Shown here: positions 29,452 to 41,460 of the stretch, in pieces
How positions within the stretch are numbered: position 1 is the stretch's first letter
Layout: the number at the start of each line of letters is the position of its first letter
DNA from: Trichuris trichiura
Taxonomy: Eukaryota; Nematoda; Enoplea; Trichinellida; Trichuridae
Reading direction: 5' to 3'
Length of the DNA: 64,000 nucleotides
NCBI GenBank assembly: GCA_037903355.1
Contig: JBAJFE010000014.1
Span: 1,860,001-1,924,000, forward strand
Translations under genes and position numbers: made by a program
The notes under the pieces: model-generated
Databases searched by the model: none
What the model saw: only the letters and a program-made list of their open reading frames with translations
What the model was told of the DNA's origin: nothing

Positions 29452-30827
29452 ATGGCTGACTTTGTAGTCCCAATCCAAGTAAGTATTTCAAGCATTGCAA
29501 TCGTAGACATGTTATGCTTGTTTGTTTAGTCGAATGCTTCTGATGGCAAAAAGAAAGCCACGACAGCCGCGGAAGAACCGAAATCGAAAAAACTATGTCT
29601 TGAACGTGATGCGAATGGCGTGCAGTCTGGCGGAAAGTAAATAGCCCTCTGTTTTATTAGAATACTTATGATTTGTGCGTTAAGAGCTGAATGGAGCATG
29701 AAGGACTTTGAAATTGGTCGTCCTTTAGGCAAAGGCAAATTTGGCCGCGTTTATTTAGCGCGAGAAAGAAAGTCAAAATTCATCATAGCCTTGAAAGTAT
29801 TCTCACCTTTGGATATCATGCTTGGCAATGTTCAGCAGCTATTGTTCTTTGCAGATGCTTTCGAAGGCTCAAATAGTCAAATCTGGAGTGGAAAAACAAC
29901 TGATAAGAGAAATAGACATTCAGACTCACGTCAAGTAGTTAATATTTGCCATATTCGTACTGCTATTGCCATTCGGATTTTACGGTATGTTTCAGTCACC
30001 CTAACGTTTTACGTCTTTACGGGTGGTTTCACGATGAGCAACATGTTTATCTAATTTTGGAATATGCATTCCACGGTGAGCTGTTTCGTCAACTGGTGGA
30101 GCAGCGCACGTTATCCGAAAAACAAGCGGCTAAGGTAATCTTGCATGCATCTGAGTCTGCCTCATGTGATCGTACTATTAGTACATATACCAAATGGCCG
30201 ATGCGCTGATCTATCTGCACAAAAAAGGAGTAATCCACCGAGATATAAAGCCAGAAAATATTCTGATAGACTATCACGGAAATTTGAAAATCGCTGACTT
30301 TGGGTGGTCAGTTCATGCTCCAAGTTCAATGTAAGAGCACCACTGCAGAGGTGGCAGAGCTCGCATTAATTCAATTCAAAAATTCTAGGCATGGTACGAT
30401 GTGCGGCACGCTCGACTACCTGCCGCCAGAAATGGTAAGGCACCATAAGTATGATGAAAAGGTTAGCTCTTTCAATTTCTTTTACCAGTGAGAAAGCATA
30501 GAAATTTTATATTTCCGGTTGACTTGTGGGCATTGGGAGTTCTGCTGTACGAGTTCTTGGTTGGATCGGCACCTTTCTATTCGCAGAAGCAGGAAGAAAC
30601 TTTCAGGCGCATCGTTAATTGCTCTTACAAAATTCCAAAGAGTGTTTCACCAGGTGCCAGTGATCTTATTCAAAGTGTACGATGCTTTTATTGCTCATCG
30701 TTGAAATCATTCGTAGCATAAATTTTTACCTTAGTTGATCAAGTTGATACCAAGTTCTCGATTGCCGCTGGAGAGGGTTAAGGCGCATCCATGGATAATG
30801 GCAAACTATAAGCCACCAGGCAAATGA
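29452..30827 (+). CDS. Aurora-type mitotic Ser/Thr kinase
   Basis: Exons 29452-29478, 29530-29636, 29685-29796, 29855-29934, 29996-30134, 30182-30330, 30389-30461, about 30518-30676 and 30735-30827 give 312 residues. After a 50-residue Lys/Ala-rich N-terminus comes '[20 protein letters not shown]', catalytic K82, E101, '[10 protein letters not shown]' with D176, D194 of '[12 protein letters not shown]', then '[13 protein letters not shown]' carrying the activating Thr (208), and '[16 protein letters not shown]'. It ends '[13 protein letters not shown]'. This is the Aurora signature; A versus B type is not resolved. The first exon encodes only MADFVVPIQ before a GTAAGT donor. The acceptor before 'VDLWALG' reads TTTCCG instead of an AG, see findings. 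Aurora kinases act at centrosomes or the chromosomal passenger complex. Confidence 0.95.
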
Positions 30828-30948
30828 AGTTGGTTACATATTGTTGATTTTCTCGCTTTTAGTAGTGAGGTATTTATTATGAAGGATGCCTCATTGTCTA
30901 GGTCAATAGTTTTATTTTTCTCTTCTTTTCCTGCTGAGCTTGTTGGAA

Positions 30949-30954
30949 AATAAA
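30949..30954 (+). terminator. Candidate polyadenylation signal of the Aurora gene
   Basis: AATAAA lies 122 nt after the stop codon. A second AATAAA is at 31007-31012. Either could serve. Confidence 0.5.
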
Positions 30955-31756
30955 GGCTGTTTTGCCGGAAGCTTCCGGAACTAATCTTGTCCCATCCTCA
31001 GAGAAGAATAAAGTGAACGGTAAACAACAACAGGCGATCGCAGACTGCGCCGCATAGCACTGCATTTACCTTAATTACTGAAGCAAAAAGTATTGAACAC
31101 AGTGTACTTGGTCATGGTCCTTAGTAATATGTTGTCTCTGTTTTTGCGACTATACCTGCTGAAAGGTACGACTTTTTATCGTCTGAAGCTTTCATGAATA
31201 ATTTTATCCAGCCAAAAGCAGAAATCAAAAAGTAAGGCAAGCTCACCATGCCCGCACAGTTTCTTTAGAGGAATTTCCACACACAGAATTAACTGGTCAA
31301 AGTTCATATATGATATTTAGAACGTTCTTGGATTGTTGAACATTCAGTCTAAAACTGATACACGCGGATGTTTAGACTGCCTGTTATAGCGGATAAAATG
31401 AGCATGTGATGTAAGCGTCAATACTTCATTTTCACTGAGTACAGATGCAGGAATCATAGGCTTGGTTGCGTAACACAATGTAGGAACAAAGAGACTTGGT
31501 CTTTCAATATTTAAACGTTAATATTTTAAGACTAGGCTGAAATAGAAATACTGTACTCAAGTTACTTTATTTAACGCAGGTAAGCGGGGGTTATGTGAAA
31601 GACAAAAGCGTGAAGGCAGAAAGCCCCAGAAAAGTCCATGTTGACAAATACGGGTGAAGCGATTGGTTGCTCTAGCTTCCAGAGAGAAATAGCGCGTCGT
31701 AACAGCTTGTATGTCATTGTCCTTTATACCTGTTATTCGTTACCATCAAGTTGTGG

Positions 31757-31935
31757 TAAACTAACCCGAATTAACCAAGTTTCATCCGAACACCATTGAC
31801 CAAGATCACGTTGACCAAAGGTAAATTAAGCTTTCTCTAAACTAACCTGAATTAACCAAGTTTCATCCGAACAGCGTGACCAAGATCACGTTGACCGAAG
31901 GTAAATTAAACTTTCTCCTACAGTAAACTAACCTA
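31757..31935. repeat. Tandem repeat, about 2.1 copies of an 81-86 bp unit
   Basis: Units starting TAAACTAACC at 31757, 31838 and (partial) 31924 share 'GAATTAACCAAGTTTCATCC' and 'GACCAAGATCACGTTGACC', with few changes between the first two. No coding potential. The 18-mer AAGTTTCATCCGAACAGC of the second unit (31858-31875) recurs inverted at 32459-32476, on the far side of the tRNA gene. Confidence 0.75.
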
Positions 31936-32187
31936 ATCAAAAGATACGAACAAAAGAGGGCCATGGTCAGCGCCTAAGGGCCCGCTACAACTATAAGCAT
32001 GTGCAGGCAGTGCAATGTGCAAATAATATTATCAACACGGTAGAAGCTATGAGAATATTCACTCGATCTTTTGCTCTGTTTTTATCAAACAGGCGCATTG
32101 CGCTAATGCTCATCAAAACTGGTTTTTCTTTTACTAATACAATTGTTTATTTTACTACAATAAAATAAAGCCTCTCAAATGTTCCCA

Positions 32188-32261
32188 GGCCGGATAGCTC
32201 AGTCGGTTAGAGCGTGGTGCTAATAACGCTAAGGTCGTGGGTTCGACCCCCACTCTGGCCA
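32188..32261 (+). tRNA. tRNA-Ile (anticodon AAT)
   Basis: A 74-nt cloverleaf. The acceptor GGCCGGA pairs with TCTGGCC (one G-U). D arm is GCTC..GAGC. The anticodon stem TGGTG/CGCTA flanks CT-AAT-AA, with AAT at 32222-32224. The T arm GTGGG..CCCAC holds GGTTCGACC (B box). The discriminator base is A and there is no intron. TTTT at 32265-32268 would end Pol III transcription. The sequence is nearly that of animal tRNA-Ile(AAT), read as IAU after deamination. It stands alone between the Aurora kinase and GalNAc-transferase genes. Confidence 0.97.
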
Positions 32262-32268
32262 AAGTTTT

Positions 32269-34049
32269 GAACCTCAAATTTTGTTCGGTACCTCGCTCCC
32301 GTGCAGGGATGGTGTTCCAGGAGGCTACTTGTGTATTGGAAGAAATGCAGTGAGACGAAACAGGCCGAACTTCCACGTACTTTGCAAACAGCTGTCATCA
32401 CGGAAGTAAAAAGTGGCAGGCATACGAATTTTCAAGTAAAACAACACTTGTACTGAATGCTGTTCGGATGAAACTTGAGTGCAAAACAAGGTTGCCAGTT
32501 TTGGACATTGTCTTCCCTGTTACTTTTCGCTTATTTACCATGCTAAATCAGCTTTGAGTATTACTGATTCCAGGTAGTTCATTAGTGAAAAATGCAATGG
32601 AAGGGAAAACAGAATTTTCAGGGCATTTATGATTCTGCCCTAAACGTATTAGGTAGATTCATGCAGATTATCATTGCAGACACATAGGTGATGCGCAAAA
32701 GCGACAGAAGCAACTGAGCAGTAAAAAATGATGGGGACTTCCACTTGAGAAAAGCTTTTAAAAAGGCCAAGCGAAACAAAGGCTGAGTGATTAAGTTAAG
32801 CTATCCGTAATGAAAAATTTTCAAAATACGCAATTTGTTTACTTATAATGTGCGGAAACCAACCTAATCAGTTTATGTAAAACGGTTCCACTTGCACAGC
32901 TGTCTGATATGTGTACCCTGACCTGTTATCAGCATGTGACGCTAAGTGCATAAACAATAATAGGTGCGCGCGGGAGGTGCGAGTTTAAGCAGAAAAGCCC
33001 CCATCTTTTCATGTAGTAGTTTCTGTGCCGTCTGAATTTCAAGTTTGAACATTTTTTGCACTTATTCAGAACGCTATGCTGCTCTTACAAGATGAAAGGC
33101 AAAAAGACCGTTTATTCTAAAAATAATATGAAGTAAATTGAATTTGAAATAACATAATAAGATATTGTAAGTTGAATAAAACATTTTTAAAAGGATTTAC
33201 TTTTTTAGTTAAAATTTACCGTTTCTGTTTTTTAGCCGCATTTTTCTTGAACTTGTTACCTTTTGCCAGCGTTCCATCATGCGCCGACGATAAAGCAATG
33301 TGTGCCTAAAAGCTGCATAGATCAAAGAGCTTTATAACGAACTGAACAGGCTTGTATCCGTGCAATTATGCATAAATAAACGCTGTAAGTTTCAATATAG
33401 GATGTTGTATAACAGGTGCATAGGTTTCTACAAAAATGTCACGGTTTGCTTGCATATCGAAAAAATGCAGGCGAAGAAAAGACTCGAAACCTTCAGGGTT
33501 GCTAGGTCTTGAAAGCTCTGATCCTATTTTAGTTGGCGGTTTGTGGGTTGAACGGGAATACAATACGTTTTCCCGTGAAAAACTTTAAAATATTAACGAA
33601 ATTTTCTCAACTGAATGCTGAACAATTCTTGCCGTACAAAGGTAAGCATGCAAAGAGTTCTTGTTAACAAGATAATCTTCGTTTCATAGGTCTTGTTCGA
33701 ACAAATATGTCACGTTTGATCCATTTTATTTTGTACGGAAAATATACGGAGCTTTCGGGATATGTCTGCACCCGTTGTCTGCATTTTTGTCAGTTTCATA
33801 ATTCTTGAACATAAGAATGCACCGTAGAAAGAAAATTAAGAACTTATGTTTTGGGTAATAATATTTCTCCTTGTATTCATCACGTCAGGAAGTTGCTGCA
33901 ACGCTAGTTAACAGGCACGATCTATTTCTGGTGATCCGTTGGAAGTAACAGGCAACGTCTTGAAATGCTGGCAAGCTTTCACGAAAAATGAGCCAAGCTT
34001 AGCTTCTACTGTAAGCGAGGATTTGGCGTTCAACGAAATAGGTTTCAAT
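32269..34049. other. Intergenic between tRNA-Ile and GalNAc-transferase
   Basis: Holds the inverted 18-mer at 32459-32476 noted with the tandem repeat. TTTATT at 33725-33730 would read AATAAA for the minus-strand GalNAc-transferase, about 320 nt past its stop. A 65-codon minus frame at 33366-33563 is unrecognised. Confidence 0.4.
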
Positions 34050-37000
34050 TCAGGAAGTCAAGCCATTGTGCTTCCAATCGATTGGCTCAAGTAGCCACTG
34101 CTGTCCTTTTGAGTACTTTGAGCATTTCTTCAGTACCGGTAAATGAACAACAGTAGGATCATTCATATTGAGGGGACTATCGAGGCATAGTCCGCTCTGA
34201 CGATGAATGAGTAGGTTCTACATTAAAAAACAATATTAAACGGCTTTTCTTAGAGCAAATATTCACTGATTCATGGTGAATCCATCGTTCGCTTTCTGAC
34301 TCAACGCATTCCTTCAACTGAACAATCCATTGACCACTGGTTATCTGGCTTGCCCCTAGGCACTGATGTTCGTCTCCTTTGAAAGCTCCATTGGGGTAAA
34401 TTACCCAGAACTGAAATTATATCAGTCTAAATAAACGGTTCAAGAAAGGTTTTGCTAATTGATGTTAATTAAGAAAACTCCTCAGCCACCGCTCACACCC
34501 ACCTGCCAAAGGTTAAGTCCTTTGGTGCAACGTGAAAATTCGAAAGCACTTTTCCGCCCACTAACTACGACCGGTTTGTTTACGAGGCAGTAGTCAACCG
34601 CCATATTCTTCACCTAAACACTGGCATGCTCAGCAACAAAGCGTCAAATTACCTGCTGATAGTTGGATGTACAAGGCTCAGCAGAAACGCGAATTTCTGT
34701 ACGCTTTCCAAACGCTGCATTGACGCGGACTAATTGAAGACATTTGTTATAAAGTGTATGATGAATCTAAACAGCAAAGATTCTTACGAAACCGAATCAC
34801 TTCAGTGTTACATGTAGTTGTGGAAGTGAGATATGAAAGTTGGCCTTACTCTTCCAAAAAAGCTGTCATCAGTAGGCAGGAAGTGTTCTGGCCAAACGTT
34901 GCTCAAGTACCACGAAAAATTCTTACATTTGAGCTTCCTACGGAGTTCCTTACGTTCCGTCATGTCCACAGTACTGGATAAATTTGCAGCTGCTAGAAAG
35001 CTTCACGTGTCTCCTGAATCTTTGTTAACCATTTGTTAGCGTGCCTGAAGACGTCATGTAGAAAACGTGCTTCCATTCGTCCATCCACACTTCCGCCGTT
35101 CGAGCCAGATTTGTACTCAGAGTTTTGCTTGAACTTCCTCCAGGGAAGTCGTGTGGCGACTTCTTGCGGAATATATGGCCTACGTGACTGCACGGCATAA
35201 TTTCCAGCTTCCCGCCGCACTGCCATACCTGAATTTAGGAGCTGCAGAATTTGTGCCTTTTATCGATAGATTAATATACCCGAAATGACATTTCCAAATT
35301 CTCACCTCCCCAAATCTTCATCTCTCGATCATAGGACCCAATATGGTAAAAATAGTTCCTATCAATAGAGAATAAACCACCAGCCATAGTGGGAGTTCTG
35401 AAAGGGAAATTTTAATATCACTGAACATAACGATGTGAATGCCTACCGAATCGGAGCGGTCGGGTCGTCACCCCGACGTTTTAATTCAGACGGAGGAGTT
35501 GAATACCATCGAAATTGAAGATTCCAATTAAAACCGCCTCGAAATATGTCAATACCTTTTTGATATTGAAACGTGCGGTCGTTGATAACGTCGATTACTG
35601 GGCAAACTACCACAGTTCTGGAATGAACATGATTAAGATAACCGGTGAACAAGATCATAGTCTAACACGATGTTCAGCAATAGCAGTAGAACTTCTTAGC
35701 CTTCCGGCTAGGCCTTTGCTGTGCTTCCGAAATAGTTTTATAAGTTCCATTACTGGGCTAGGTCTAACCCGTTATAAGTTAGAATCTTGACACAAAAAAC
35801 ATTAATATTATTCTAAATTTCCGCAAAAGGTAAGCAGCGGTTACACTGCAAACTTGTGCTGTTTCTCAAGCTTTTCCTCACCAGTGGCCCTAAAGCACCG
35901 TCTGATCGCGGGCGTTCTAATGTCAGTTCTGCAGGATTCGATGGGAAGTCCAAAGTACTAATTTAACTAAGACTGCCTTTTATTTAAAGTTCATTGGCCC
36001 TTTGGCAGTGACACTGAGTCGACCATAGTCAAACGATTGCAGTCCAGCGCAACCCTCAGCCTTCCAGAGACCCTTGGGAATCAGTAGGACCCCTGTAGTA
36101 TTACTGCAGTAAACAGATAGTAACGGAGGTACATCCTAAAAAAATATGCTGGTTACATTAGCTGACGAGCATGTTTTAAATAGCAATTCAAGGCGAGGCC
36201 TCTAAAACCGGCTTTCTCAATCCTTAGCAGAAGGATGCATACAGTTACACTTACTCGTTTCAAAGCGAACTCTTGATAATATTTATACCATAAAAATTTA
36301 TCTGTTTTGCTCTAGTGTTAAGACAACACTAACGGCGCAGGTTACTCTGCATTTCCAAGGCGTAATGAACTAACAAGGACAGGCCCAAACACCATATGCA
36401 AAGCCAATGTTAACGTTGTGCATACAGTCTCTTAGACGAAATATAATGGGTATTGTCGGTTATGTGTACGACTGTTTCAGAAATGCTGGTTCCTTCCAAT
36501 TAAGCATGCATCCATCCATCCTGTTCTTCCCTCACTGGTGAGCATTCCAGCTATCAGATTCTACCCTTACTAAAGCCTAAGCCAAAACATAAGCCTTATG
36601 TTTAGGACTGCTTTAGGGTAGAACAAAACTGGATGGCCATCAAAATTACAATATGACGGTTGCGCTCCTAACTGGCAAGGCGGAATACTTGAAAAAGATG
36701 TAGCACTACGTCGTTGATCTATCATTTCGTTACGTCAGGTAAGAAATACTTTGCTGAAAAAACAGGCTCAGGTTTAAACAAGGTTTCTATAACGGTGTCA
36801 GCAGTCGTTTGTCTTGAACTTGATTCATTACGTGATACTGCCACACTTGTGTGGCCTCTTGATAGTGAGCAGTCTTTATTCCATCTTTTCTTCTTAAGAA
36901 CACTTTTTTCTACCTTGGGAATTTATGTAACATCTGGGTAAATATTAGATATTCATCAGGACCCGTTTGTGTCAAAGATACTTTTAAGTACAACTGAATC

Positions 37001-39687
37001 TAATATTTCACCAACTACAATAATACTTTTTTTTTCAATGACAAATAAATAAGACATATATAGCAGTGACAATATAGAGGCATTGTATAACGTAAACAAA
37101 TAAAGAGACAGCGGTGAATTCTCAGCACCATAATTCCGAGGGTTTACACATAATAGATAAAAATATACCCTTGATGATAACTCACGAAAAATTTGAGAAT
37201 TTTATATTTTTTTACAAAACTTTTATGCAATAAACGGCGGAGTCGTTATGCAGTTAGTGAAAAAAATAAACTCTAAGAAGTCATTGACTTTTCTCTTTGA
37301 ATAAAACCGCGAGAACGTTCAGCTGACGGAAGAAACTCAACCAGGCACAGTTTTACATTAAGGCTTAAGAAGCTAATTTTATGCGAGTAAAATTAAATAG
37401 TGAGACAACGCAGGGAACTAGCCCTATGGAAGTACTGACATAGGCTTGGGGAAACAAATGCCTTGCTCATTAAACGTTTCCATTCAATGAAATAATAGTT
37501 TAGGTTCTGAACTGGAGAAGCGACTGCGCGCTGTTGCTTTGAAAATGACCTCATTCCTCCTGCTTTGAATATTACACAAGTTTTCCTATTTCTGAGCGTG
37601 AGTATGCTCATTATTACGCTTCATAAAAATAATGCTACTTTCAGAAGAGCAACTATTTATGTTACACGAGTAGTATTACTATAGCTTTAATAAAAACTGC
37701 ATTGTTCATAATAATGACGCATGCTAACACTAGTAGAACAACAGCCTTAGGGCTATTAAAACATGGAACTGTGTCGCCGGAGCAGACATTCGTGCATTTT
37801 AAAGTAATTCCATTCCTTAACTTCAGGTGCTACCAGACATCGTGAATGAGCTTCAAAAATAGTTATCAAACTGGGAATCTATTTCTTAAGTTAGCTCGCT
37901 ATTATGTAAACGTTTATTTACTAATTTAGTCTGTTCCCAAAATGGAAATTTCCAGGGCAGCAGCATAATGAAGGTTGGCTGACTACTTTGCTTCCCTTTC
38001 TCAGTGATAAGGAAACTAACGTAATTGCGTACAAAGCACTAAAAATGAGTAGGTTTTTATAAATTGGACTAAGGCGCATTCACATCAATACGCCAACACA
38101 TTTAAGAAGTTTATTTTCAAAATAAGGAAACGCTAACATAGGCACCTTATTGTTAGCCTAACATTCATTATCCTGGTTATTATTAATAACATTATCTCCA
38201 TGCGTATGCTTAAATTAAAATCATGCTTTTCACAAGAAGGTTTCCATAAGAAACTACATTCTAAAAAAGTATGAATAAATTCATGAGCTTTTAAAGAAGT
38301 AGGTCAATCTAGCTGCTGATACAAAATAAAGGACCCTACAATTAGAATATGTGAAGTTTTCAGTTTGTCTCAACCGAGCCACAAAAACGATCAATCTGGC
38401 GGTGAGTAACTTAAGAGACAGACAGGATTGTTCTGTCGCATAACCTAATTTATTGTGCAATACTCATCCGTTCGGCCATGGTACTATTCTAGGAATAGAT
38501 GCATACGAAACAAACGTGCGAATGCTTGCACAACTTTTACGAGGCATCTACGCACCAGATGATTAAGCACCTGTTGTTCTCACTTCAACGAACTTATTCT
38601 GTAGGAAAAGAAAATTTTTGGCGTACTAAACTGCATCCATTTCCAACGAAGAAATTTATAATTAGCGGGAATGAATTACCAGGAAGCTTATTCTGAACTC
38701 TTCAGATGTATCTAAGGCAAACAAGCTTACTTATCTTGTGAAATTCTAGCTAGAAGAGGCTCAAGCCAGCCGTCGGCGCATTCACAGTGAGAATCCAAGA
38801 AGGTTAGGACATCTCCAGTAGCCTTTTCTGCTCCTAGCAAACGTGCCTGTACAAGGCCGGACCGTTTGGTTGCTCTGACTATTGAAATTCTGGCAGACAG
38901 AGTGGCAACGTAGCTTTCCAGAGCGCTTTTAAGGAAGGCTTCAAACAAATGACCACATATAGACGAAAGTCCATTGAATGATTAGTGGTTGTGTGAATTT
39001 ACATTACTGTGCGCATGGACATGACAAAAATGTTTACCTCGATTACTGAAGTCGTCCACCAAAATGATTTCTTTAAGGAGATGTTTTGGAGACCGATTAA
39101 TAACGCTTAGAACAGTACGCATCAAAGTAGACCACGCTTCGTTATGGAAAACAATGATAACGCTAGTAGTTGGTAATTCAATGGAGTAAGTCTTTGAACG
39201 ACAAGCAGCTCTCCGCACATCCGGTAAACTTCGGTTGAGTGGAATTCGGTCACTAGCTATTATGTTGAACTGGTTGATTTGGAATAGATGAGAAGCCAGA
39301 GCATCGTCCTCAGCGTTTAAGCGAACGGCTTGTCCGTCTTTCCCCATATTCGACCTGGGGTCAAAGCGATTCGCGTCAATTTCATCTGTATAGTGACTGT
39401 AGTAAGTTTATTGTTGAAAATCTTCCACTATTAATATAAATATTAATAATATTACCTTGTGTGTAGTTAACTGCAGAACTCTTCTCGGGTATGGGTCCGT
39501 TGAAGTGTCCAACAATGACTTCCATCCTCATACCACGTTTCCTTAGAGCTCCACTTGGGTTGTGAAAACTATCGACCATACTTTGCAGTTGCTTAACGCC
39601 CGTGAGTTCAGATACCCATATAAGGGTTAAGCACGCTACGAAGGTTAGGATGAACCAAATACGTCTCTTCCATTTTCGCTTCAGCAT
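34050..39687 (-). CDS. Polypeptide N-acetylgalactosaminyltransferase (ppGalNAc-T), complete
   Basis: Ten minus-strand exons: 39687-39456, 39385-39038, 38938-38731, 35617-35447, 35397-35280, 35228-35030, 34989-34850, 34613-34503, 34410-34267 and 34196-34050, about 605 residues. It is a type II Golgi protein: a basic start MLKRKWKRR, then a membrane segment at about residues 11-27. The GT-A domain shows '[20 protein letters not shown]', the Mn-binding DSH at 242-244 ('FLDSHCE'), '[12 protein letters not shown]', '[12 protein letters not shown]' and '[18 protein letters not shown]'. A ricin-type lectin domain follows, with '[10 protein letters not shown]', 'SGLCLD' and the end '[12 protein letters not shown]'. 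These enzymes start mucin-type O-glycans on Ser/Thr. The FLK..LESYV and catalytic sequences are nearest the GALNT1/13 group, by recall. The 6/7 exon junction is uncertain. Intron 35618-38730 is 3.1 kb and mostly featureless apart from a hairpin at 36561-36621. Confidence 0.95.
36561..36621. repeat. Small hairpin in GalNAc-transferase intron
   Basis: CTACCCTTACTAAAGCCTA and TTTAGG..CTTTAGGGTAG pair imperfectly around an AACATAAGCCTTATGTT core. Probably a small foldback remnant. No function is evident. Confidence 0.45.
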
Positions 39688-41328
39688 TGGAGCTCCGTTA
39701 ACGTGGGTATGCTGGTTTGATTGACTGACGTAGCCGCGGGAAAGAACTTGCTTCAGAATTAACGCATGCCCATGATTTGCGTTTTACAGAAGTCAAGCCC
39801 TCTGTACATTTGCGACTGAACTACTTCTGCTGTTGAAAACTAGCTCAGCGGTGTGGAAGACTGCCCGCGTTAGAATGATACCTGCCAACTGTGAAAAAGC
39901 GCACTCTTTCCTACCGATGGATGATTCATATTTCCACTGAACAGGTTCTCAGGTCAAGGCAAATCTATTCATGTCGGAGGGTCACACAAGTTCGTTCACA
40001 ATCGCTTACTTGCTGCTCTGCCCTGTTTCCTCTGTTTCGTCTCAGATTCATTGGACCTTCCAAAACGACCTGTTTCGTGGACACAGCTCATGCAAGTCTC
40101 GATGAGGCGCATCTACAAGCACTGCAATTAGTAATATACTCAACTGCCAATGAACCCCAAATTTTCTTGCTGCTATTCCTGACTAGTTGTCTTTCCTACT
40201 CCTGTTCTATACGGTACGCATCTCCTTAATAACAGGATAAGTACAGCTTAGAGCAATCAATGTTCATCGTGAAACTGTGAGTGACTGATTAATACTATAT
40301 GCACTTGTCGTCACGGATGCGTTTGCCTGAATTGTATGCTCACTGCTTTAATTCTTGTCCACAGGAAGTATGAAATGACCACTATAGTTACTGGAAGTAT
40401 CAGGAATGCTTAGTTTTACCTTCGTGCTGTTAGTAGTAGCAAGAACTGAAAATTAAGTAAAATGAATCTGTCTCAATTTAACGTTTCTGAGGCGAGCTAG
40501 GTGTGATTAATGGATAAGTGTAGGCAGGCGACGAACTATTAATGCTGTATAACACCGCATTATCCGGGCTAAACGGGAACTGACGCAATTCAGATAATTG
40601 AACACTTTGCAAAATTAAGGAGTTCTTTCGATCTTGATTATCGCAAAACATGGTTTTTCAAATTGTAAGCTGTTTTCTACCGTGAATTAAATGATTTCAA
40701 ATGGGCAACAATTTATCACAAATTAGCAACAGGAATATATTAAATGCAACGATATTTGACGCCTAATATTAAGTTGCTCGTAATATACAGAAGTCAGAAG
40801 TTTCTGCGTTTCATACGAAGAAATGGAGCCATGCATTTTAATTTTTATTCAGAGTGAACGCAAACTATTTGAGACGGAGTAAAATTAACAAGAAGTAAGA
40901 AAAAAGCAGATATGTGCAACTTCGAACGCGCATTGATGGCTTCGGTACACATTCTTCTATCCTTTCTAGCGTTGCTAACAGAATCGCTTGTGAAAGTGCA
41001 CGAGAACCGTACAAGAATGTCCACAGTTAGGATTTTCTTCACATGCACACCGTCTTTGATGAAACCCTACAAGAAAAAAAATTTACGAGAGGAGGAATGG
41101 CACTAGTGCATCTCAGTGGCCATTTGAAAGTCTCCCTCCTCTTCCCGCTCCATTAAATGGAGAAATTTTTTGTTAAGTTAATTTCGCAACAGTGTTGGGT
41201 AGGCAGATGGAGCCCTATCATGGATGAACACAGCTCTGGCACTTTCATATGTGCCACTACTTTATTATTTCTTGGATGAAATCAGCTGTGCCAGTTCTCC
41301 CGAGGAAGGCTTCAACATTTCGGCATTC
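39688..41328. other. Intergenic upstream of GalNAc-transferase, no gene recognised
   Basis: Contains the 5' flank of the minus-strand transferase gene. Frames such as 39891-40229 (plus) and 40845-41048 (minus) show no domain and look like chance frames. Confidence 0.4.
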
Positions 41329-41399
41329 AAAATTCCCGCCCTACCAGCGAGCACAAAAGAGTTTATCTTGAATTTGAACGCTGGTAGGGCGGGAATTTG
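41329..41399. repeat. Inverted repeat, 21-nt arms, 29-nt loop
   Basis: AAATTCCCGCCCTACCAGCG on the left is matched by CGCTGGTAGGGCGGGAATTT on the right, near-perfectly. It lies about 60 bp before the hAT relic and is GC-rich compared with its surroundings. Possibly a tiny TIR element. Confidence 0.7.
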
Positions 41400-41460
41400 A
41401 TCGTGCTCACATTTCGTTCTATTTTAAAGTTTATCGTGAATTTGCGTGAGACCACTAGAG

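Noticed and set aside
30488..30520. Extension of the Aurora exon to include HRNFIFP
   Set aside because: It would interrupt the conserved DEKVDLW motif and leave a 38-nt intron, shorter than any other here; kept only as an alternative.
32155..32401. Minus-strand frames containing 'GRTHDLSVISTTL' and 'RVGVEPTTLALL'
   Set aside because: They read through the antisense of the tRNA-Ile gene, a common false open frame.
39891..40229. 112-codon plus frame upstream of GalNAc-transferase
   Set aside because: No domain, biased composition and no splice or start context.
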